A stretch of DNA of 64,000 bases from Neurospora intermedia (taxonomy: Eukaryota; Ascomycota; Sordariomycetes; Sordariales; Sordariaceae), in assembly GCA_037102815.1 (NCBI GenBank), contig BTPP01000002.1:3038001-3102000 (forward strand), given 5' to 3'. Shown here piece after piece: positions 57,415 through 64,000 of this stretch. The stretch's first letter is position 1. Every line of letters starts with the position of its first letter. The notes below the pieces were generated by a model, which saw only the letters and a program-made list of their open reading frames with translations, was not told the DNA's origin and ran no database searches. A program made the translations under genes and the position numbers.

Positions 57415-58176
57415 ATAGAAGGGTGCAGGCGCGTGTTGACGACCTGATCAGCCGAGGCGCAAATTGGTCTTCGAGTTCAGAGCAAAGAGAGGCAGTCACG
57501 ACCCTTGTTGATCACTCCGCGAAACAACATTTTTGTGGAGAACAGTGAATGGCAGAAAATACCACGGACCCACTCCTGTCAAGGCCTAAGTTCTGCTCTC
57601 GGGCGGTGAGAGTACAAAGTACAATGTACCCCTGCTGTTCAAGGCCCCTCCCCCTTTTCTCCTCGTTCCTTTTTCTTCCAAAAGTAAACAAACCAAGAGA
57701 CCTGGATTTTGTGGATAGCTTCAAGTTGCGTCTCACGAGCATTCGTGGGACCAAGACACACTGTTTTGAAAAATCAGATTTCATTGGCACTTGTCATCTC
57801 TACCATATTGCACTTCTACAAGAGCAAAGTGCTCCCATCTCCATCGATCTCAGCTGCATTCCCTTTCACTGCTGTCTTTCGTTCCTCCCGTGTCGTAGCA
57901 GCAGCCTGCCCAAGATGGGTTGCACCTTCCCTCCTCAGACCATTCTTCGAGTGAAGACATTTATTGTGAGCATTGGTTTGGAGTCATGAGACAAATTCGT
58001 TCATTTCTCTCCCCTTACTTGATGTTCAACACAGGCTGTTTTAAGTTCGTCATCCATCGTTCTTGTTGGTGTGCCCTTTTTGGTGTCTTGGAGTCGGAGG
58101 TATCAGACACTCCATTTTGCCAAATCGCCCAAACAGGTTATCACCAATCTTTTCGTCTGCCAGAAGAACTGCCACA
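57415..58176. other. Divergent promoter region, TRM1 / SLATT gene
   Basis: Pyrimidine-rich on the plus strand, with short upstream ATGs before 58177. No gene supported, although a frame is open through 57549-57989. Confidence 0.5.
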
Positions 58177-59258
58177 ATGGCCAGCCCCCAGCATAAAAAT
58201 CGTGACTTCAATATCCCTCAGATTCCGCCCCAGTCCCCCGAGTCCGAAGCCTTTGGTGTCGAGAGCATTATCTACAAGTCCGACCGGCCGTCCAGCATTC
58301 CCATCCCAACCACCAATGCCGGTGCAAACACCAACCATGGCAACCGTGCTCCCTCGAACCCGAATCGACCTCCCAGCCGTCCATTCTCAGCCTCCACTGC
58401 TCCCCATATGAACAACACGGCAAACACCAGTACCTTTGTCGCCAACAAGAACGACCAGCAACCCTTCACGTCAAGCTCTCCTCGCCCCATCTCCAACCCC
58501 TTCCGTACCTCAAGTCATCCCAAGTTCCGTTTCTTGACGCCATCGGAATGGGCCCGCATCGCTCGCAGCATCGGCGGTATCGCGGACCCTTCTTCCGAGT
58601 CACACAACGTTGTCCATCCCACCTGCTGGTACTGGCCGCCCCGGGGTATGCCCGAGGGGCTTTACAGGGATGTCATTTACCAACGGACTCGGTATCTGTA
58701 CTCGTACCACATCTTCAGCATCATGCGCTGGGTGTTGATGATCCTGCAGATTGTGCTAGGAGCGGTCCTGACGGCTCTGGGCGCATGGGGAGGCAGCGAA
58801 GGTGTCGGCACAGGGACGCCAGTAACGATCCTGGCGGCTGTAAACACCACTGTCGCTGGGCTGTTGGCGCTCATGCAAAACAGTGGGCTGCCGGATCGAT
58901 TGAGGCTGAACAAAGTCGAGTTTGAGCAGGTGGCGGATCATCTGAAGGTTCGTTTCTTCCATCTAGTCAAGTGTCATGTCACTTGAGATCCGTTATGTTG
59001 CTAGGTACTAATGAATTGGCGTGTTGTAAACAGGAAGTCCTCGATACGGGCATCGTCGAAGTCGGTCAAGGAGTGGACGACCTTCTCAACAGTTGCTTCT
59101 CGCGGTATTACACGGCCAAGGCTACCGTGTGGGCCAACATGCCTGATGCGTATACGTCGTCGTCTGCTGCCAGTAGGGATAAACCGCAGCTAATTTGCCC
59201 AGATCCGACCATCCACCTTCTTGTGAACCACGAAAAAGAATCCACACAGAGAGAATGA
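58177..59258 (+). CDS. SLATT-domain (fungal type) two-TM membrane protein
   Basis: Exons 58177-58947 and 59034-59258; 331 aa; intron with TACTAA branch, phase 0. The N-terminal 120 residues are disordered and rich in Pro/Ser/Asn. The domain starts at FRFLTPSEWARIARSIGG and includes YQRTRYLYSYHIF, a first TM helix (about 184-206, WVLMILQIVLGAVLTALGAW), a short loop GSEGVGTGTP, a second TM helix (about 217-238, TILAAVNTTVAGLLALMQ) and then LPDRLRLNKVEFEQVADHLKEVL. This matches fungal proteins annotated as SMODS and SLOG-associating 2TM effector domain (SLATT) in my memory; bacterial relatives are effectors in nucleotide-signal conflict systems. Role in fungi unknown. The C-terminal 40 residues have weaker coding character, so a small further intron is possible. 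Confidence 0.85.
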
Positions 59259-60920
59259 AGGCTCTAGCTCAATTTCTCGTGAAGCCGCATGGCTGGGCGG
59301 TGAGAACATGTGTTAGGGGAGTCTGGCCGTTGAGAAACATGGTGGAAGGGGGTTTGGGCAGTCAAGTCTTGTTAGGTATTGCAGTTCTCATCTTTTGAGT
59401 TGGTCATCTGGTCAAGTATGAACATGTATGGGGCCCCATTTTCTGGTGGACAGGAGGTAATAATGCCAGTATGAGGTGGACATGGAAGTCGATATGGAAA
59501 TACTTGTGGTACAACCCTTTGGCAACGGATAATTCTGTTACCAATTTACAACAGTCAGGGACATTTATGGCATATCTTCTGTTTAAAGTCAAAATCAAGA
59601 TCATCCCTTCGTGGAAAGGCTACTTCTAAACTTTACTGCCTTTCACCCCCGTCAGCCGCTTCTTCCATCCCATTCCATCCCCCAAAGCTCGCCTACCCGT
59701 TCCTTCCTTCCAATCCGGAACTCAATCCCCCAGGCAACGCCCAGAGGCACATAAGCTCCTATTCCATAACTTGCTTCCAACACCCCCTGGCCAACGACCA
59801 GTTCGACTCTGGTCGGATAGCATCTGTTCTTTCTCCTCACCTCAGGATGAGGTTCATATTGAATAACGCACGCAGGCACAGTCATGTAGGCCTGCCGCCG
59901 TGTCTTGATATGCATTTTGGCTTGGTTGGCAACACGTCTATCTTGTAAATCATATTGCCATGTTGACATACAAACAGGTAGTTGCTGCTAGATGCACGAT
60001 TACGACTGGAAATATAGTGAAAGACTGGCATTATTTACATTATATAAGGATGTTGTGTTTTGGTTTTGTGTAGATATTTACTGAGCGTCGGTCGGTCTGG
60101 TATCATAAAAATGCAATGGACAAAAAGGGGACGTTTACCTCCAATTCCCTGGTTCCGTCCAAACCCTGTTTCTCAAGTCCCCCGCCCGCCTTCCATGGTA
60201 TTATCCCCTTGGAAACCCTAGTTTTTGCGTCCCTTGCCATTGTTTCGCCCACCTTACCACCCATTTCTTTCAAATCGATTAACACCGCCCAGAGTGACAA
60301 GCCAGAAGATAAGGAGCCCCGCCCCTTATATTCGGTCACGGTGTTGGCTGTGTGTTATTACACCTCTCCTTCGGGCCCCGGCCTCCCCCAAAACTCCTTC
60401 TGGCTTCCGTTTTGTATATGCCGGGCTTCAGGAGATGAAAACAAGACGTATACACTATATCCGGCCGAACCCGTCCCGTCCAAATCTAATGCCCATCGAC
60501 CAGAGTGACTGTCCCATTTGCCGTCCCAGCAATCTCCATTGTCGTAAGTCCATTTCCATACCGATCATTGCCGATTCATCCGTCCGTCCATCCGGTCATG
60601 GAAAGCGCGAAGCACGCCATCGTCACCCACGTGTCAGATCCGATTCAACGGACCATGCTCTCCTATCCTCTGCGCCAAAGGTTAGGTAATGAATTAAGCA
60701 GAGTACCGCCTCATCTCCAAAGGAGGATAAAACCCATCGTTACCAGTCAACTGGTTGGTATCCCATCATCAAGATGGTACAACGGTTGGCTAACCATGCC
60801 CAGCGGACCGCCGAGCATTAAAATGATAATTTGATGATGTCCTCCCAAAAAGACCCAAAAACAATACCAGTGAGAATGAGGAATGGGTTAAGCGATTCAT
60901 TTCGTTCGTTATTCGCACTC
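59259..60920. other. Intergenic, convergent 3' region
   Basis: Between the SLATT gene (+) and the last gene (-). A minus-strand frame at 59969-59652 (105 codons) is mildly coding-like but unrecognised. Short pyrimidine-rich words, no repeat or RNA gene seen. Confidence 0.4.
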
Positions 60921-63021
60921 TCAAAACGCGACACCCACGCTCTGCGGCCGGTGTCCATTCCTGTGCTCGGGTATCTTCAGTCCCGTAACCGTTACACATG
61001 TTCCGGTATCTCCTGCTCCTTCACCGTCACCTTCACCAGCTCCTGCACCTGTGCCCTTAGAACTGCTGCCATTAACTGCTCTTTCTCCTCCCCCTTGAAC
61101 TTCGATCTTGGGTGCAGTAGTAGTAGATTGTGCACCAAAAGCAGCAGAAACAGCGAAATTAGCCTCATCAGCACTCAACACGGGAGTCTGCTGCTTGGGT
61201 GTTTGTCCGGGCGTCTGGCGCACTGGACTGCTGCCTAGCGACCAAGTGGTGGTGGGCACTTCTTCTTCTTCTTCGGATCGCCATGAGGAGGGGGAGCATG
61301 TGGAGGCTGTGTCGCTGTAGGGATTGTTGCTCATGTAATCCATGCTCGCACCCTGCTGTCGTTGCTGTTGCTGGTTGCCCTGCGACGGGGTGAAGCACTG
61401 ATAATACCCTTCGTTTTGCTTAATCGGCTTCGGAACATTGGTGACCGAATCTTTGCTTATGCTGTCCTGTCGTTTTCTGTAGCTGTCGTATGCGTCAGGG
61501 AGATTGCTGTTGGAGTAGTTGGACCCTGTAGCACCACCGCCCGGAAAGAGCCAGTTGGAGACGCGGGAGAAGGATTTCTTCTTTCGGAGGGGTGGGCGGA
61601 GAACGAGAGGGAGCGGAGGAGCGAGGGTGCGATCGAATTCCGAGGTGATGATTCTTTGTGGCGGAGGGATGGGCTTGGAGATTCGGGTGCGAGACTCGTT
61701 GGCGGTTGCTTTTACCGTCGAGGTGGAAGGTGATTTCCGGTGTCCATTCGCTCCGTAGTCGGATCCAGTTTGTCCGTACCAGTGGTGAGTAAAGTTGATC
61801 ATGGGTGGGTGGGAGTTGAACGCTGCCGCTGCCAGAGCGAGTGTAGTTCTGTCCGGCGTGGCACTTGCGGCCTTGAGATCGGAGAAAGCTCCCGGGCCCT
61901 GGGGTTGACTGCTTGAGGGCGCAGTTTTCGGTCTACGCTCGTCATAGCTGAGACGTTCGGCAAACGATGGAGCAGCAGCTGGGATAGCGGGAATATCGAA
62001 CGCGGGCATGGACTCACTCGCTGTATAGCTTGCGTTAGTGATCTGGATAGATAATGGGGTATCATGATGATCATACCACTACAGCCAGCAGGAGTACCGG
62101 GCATGCTGCCCTTATATACACTTTGCCGCTCAACAAGCTCATCAAGTTCGGCCTGCAACTTCTCCTTCTCGAGCATCGCACTTGCTATCCTTTCCACCAT
62201 GATCTCGGTGCTGGGTGCAGTATAAGCACGGGCTCTGGATTTGGTCGGAATTCTTGGTGGGAACTGGCTATTGGTCGACGATTGTTGGGGCTGTCCAACC
62301 GCACGACGTGGAAGATGGAACGAGGTTGGATAATCCACATTATTGCAACCCATAGTTGCACTGCTAATGTCCCATTGCGTAATGTTGCCGTCCTCTGCAA
62401 TGTGTGCTGGCGGTGGAAGGGTGATACGGCTTGTGGTCTCATTCTCGTCGGCGGCATAGTCAGGTAGTAATGGCGAGGCTCGAAGACTTAGCTCGAGGGG
62501 GTGAAACGACGGCGGCCTTGACCTTTTCGGTCGCTGGTGCTGCTCCTGTTGTTGTAGCTGTGGCTGCGGTAGTAGGCATTGTTGTGAAGGGTGGTCAGTA
62601 GGAGTAGGGTACTGGAAAGACTCGGAATGTACATGGCGAAAGTTCGTGGGGGCTGATATGTGCGGCCGATGTCGTGGGCGAGATGAAGATCTCGACAACC
62701 ACCTTCCCCTAGACCTAGAGACGGAGCCGCCGCGTGAGGACCTAGCGCCTTTGATAGACCTTGACCTTCCCCTCTGACGCTCATGTGTCGGTTCGAATGA
62801 TCTTTCATTCGAGAATACCGGTTCGGCATACGGAGGCGGACTGAATGTAGGTCGCTGATCCCTCGTAATGACAATGGATTTCTCAGAGTCTGAAGCAAAT
62901 AGAAATCAGTAAAGTTTGATATATGATTTTGGTATCCTGACATACTGGAGTTGGACTTATTCCCCCGTCCAAAACATGAGTTTATGGAACGCATCCATGA
63001 GGTGCAGGTGTCTGAGAGCAT
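60921..63021 (-). CDS. Hypothetical large disordered protein
   Basis: Exons complement 63021-62946, 62889-62077 and 62020-60921; 662 aa. Introns are 56 nt each (donors GTATGT and GTATGA, acceptors TTCAG and ACAG); the joins read KSNSNSEKSIVITRDQRP and AGCSASESMPAFD. Most of the protein is low complexity and rich in Ser, Pro, Arg and Gln, including an SR-like run GRSRSIKGARSSRGGSVSRS early on. One short segment looks folded: STEIMVERIASAMLEKEKLQ continuing AELDELVERQSVYKG (about 270-305), a probable coiled coil. Other marks: KSFSRVSNWLFPGGG, poly-Glu EEEEE, and Gly-rich GTGAGAGEGDGEGAGD near the C-terminus. I do not recognise the family. It could be a scaffold or a cell-polarity protein, but nothing shows that. 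Confidence 0.7.
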
Positions 63022-64000
63022 GCTGCCTAGCGTGCTCGTTGCTATGATCTAGTAGCGTGGGTGAAGATTATGATAACGAAGGATGGCGGTTAAAACGTTC
63101 AGAGTAAACGATTGGGACGATGTCGAGAAGGTGTATAAACCATTGAAGCATCAGAAAGGGTGAATGAAGAGACCGACGACCAGCGACCAGCGACCCAAGA
63201 AACGTCAACAAAGGAAAGAAGACAACAAACTAGGGCAGCAGCATAACGGTGCAGAAGGGGGGGAAAGGGGATAGTAAGAGAGCTCCGGCGCGAACGGCGG
63301 AGTATCTCATCTTTATCACGGAATTGGGTGAAAGTGAGGGTGTGGCATACAGCAACTGCATATGTATAAGTACTCTTACCTGCACCAGCACACGCAGTGG
63401 CCCGGGGAAGATGACATATGGATCACCGCACCCACTCATCATCCACCCGTCCATCCCGTAGCATACTAATGCTCCATGGTGCACTGTGGTGGTCGAGGTG
63501 CCTTTGCTGGCATTTGCCAGTTGCACTCTCTCACCTCACTTGCTTATCACTACCCACACACCCAGACATCCTGGGAGGAGCCGGCTCGTGGCTGGAATAG
63601 TAGCCGGAATACTTCCACTTGGCTGAGATGAGGAAAATTACAGCGTGCCATCTTCAGTTGATGGCTTGGGAGTGCGGGAGGCGCTGACGGTTCAAGATTC
63701 GATGTGATAGGCTGTTGGGTGTTCCCAATTGGCGCTTACAGAACTGGGGTCGTGATGATGTAGCGGATGGCGGCGCTACTTCTGGCTACACACCAGGGGG
63801 GACTCGTCCACCAGTGGCGTGCCTCCAAAGCTGCCGCACCCAAGGACAGTGTCTCAGATGTTTTCTTGGATACTGCGCATCTCATTCACCACTCGTGACG
63901 ACGGCATTTGCCACAGGATTCCCCGAGAGGTAACGATGTATTCCACTTGGTCATGTGCAGCAAGACTGAGAGGGTTGGAGGGAGAACAAAGCGTGCACCG
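63022..64000. other. Upstream region of the last gene to window end
   Basis: Minus-strand promoter and leader of the 60921-63021 gene, then unassigned sequence to the window edge. Frames of 60-98 codons here have no family resemblance. Confidence 0.45.

Noticed and set aside
59652-59969. 105-codon minus-strand frame
   Set aside because: Mildly coding-like (Tyr/Val/Gly mix), but without start context, homologue or splice partner that I can name.
1-64000. Transposons, retroelements, virus-like copies and RIP-mutated repeats
   Set aside because: No reverse transcriptase, integrase, capsid or transposase-like frame, no long terminal or inverted repeats, and no strongly AT-rich tract was noticed in either gene-poor region.

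Overview
This window is nuclear DNA of a filamentous ascomycete, most probably Neurospora or a close relative in the Sordariales. The gene density is moderate, at about 17 protein genes in 64 kb on both strands. Introns are short (55-220 nt), with GTAAGT/GTATGT-like donors and CTAAC-type branch sites. One 5S rRNA gene lies alone rather than in an array, as in Neurospora. tRNA genes are single and dispersed. The protein families are those of a fungal housekeeping region. I saw no convincing transposon, retroelement, virus copy, CRISPR array or operon, and no strongly AT-rich tract that would suggest heavy repeat-induced point mutation.

Layout, left to right. 0-12 kb: the 3' end of a histidine acid phosphatase (phytase family); a small, previously easily missed three-exon gene on the minus strand; a fungal single-span membrane protein; an inositol monophosphatase; a tRNA-Val(AAC); the endocytic adaptor END3; an acyl-CoA-binding protein. 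11-19 kb: tyrosyl-DNA phosphodiesterase TDP1 (minus), divergent from a membrane-anchored two-thioredoxin-domain ER oxidoreductase, then a GNAT acetyltransferase. 21-28 kb: a ten-exon phospholipase D with a Gly/Tyr-rich insert between its two HKD motifs, a 5S rRNA gene, and an MFS transporter. 28-34 kb: a gene-poor stretch holding a second, identical tRNA-Val. 34-41 kb: the Hsp90 co-chaperone CNS1/TTC4 and an APSES/KilA-N transcription factor of the Xbp1 type (minus). 41-46 kb: a second gene-poor stretch, the divergent upstream region of Xbp1-like and TOP2. 46-64 kb: DNA topoisomerase II, a diacylglycerol/sphingoid lipid kinase, the tRNA methyltransferase TRM1 with two possible start codons, a fungal SLATT-domain two-TM protein, and a large disordered protein of unknown function.

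These genes do not form one pathway. Loose themes are lipid signalling and transport (phospholipase D, lipid kinase, ACBP, inositol monophosphatase), DNA topology and repair (TOP2, TDP1) and translation or folding (tRNA-Val, 5S rRNA, TRM1, CNS1, PDI-like). All splice sites given here were placed by eye, by following the reading frame and family similarity recalled from memory; no alignment or transcript data were available. The best items for a second look are the hidden gene at 505-1225, the 5S variant with a compensatory helix change, the 11-nt and 18-nt microexons, the phospholipase D insert, and the adjacent T- and G-homopolymer block at 36.6 kb.
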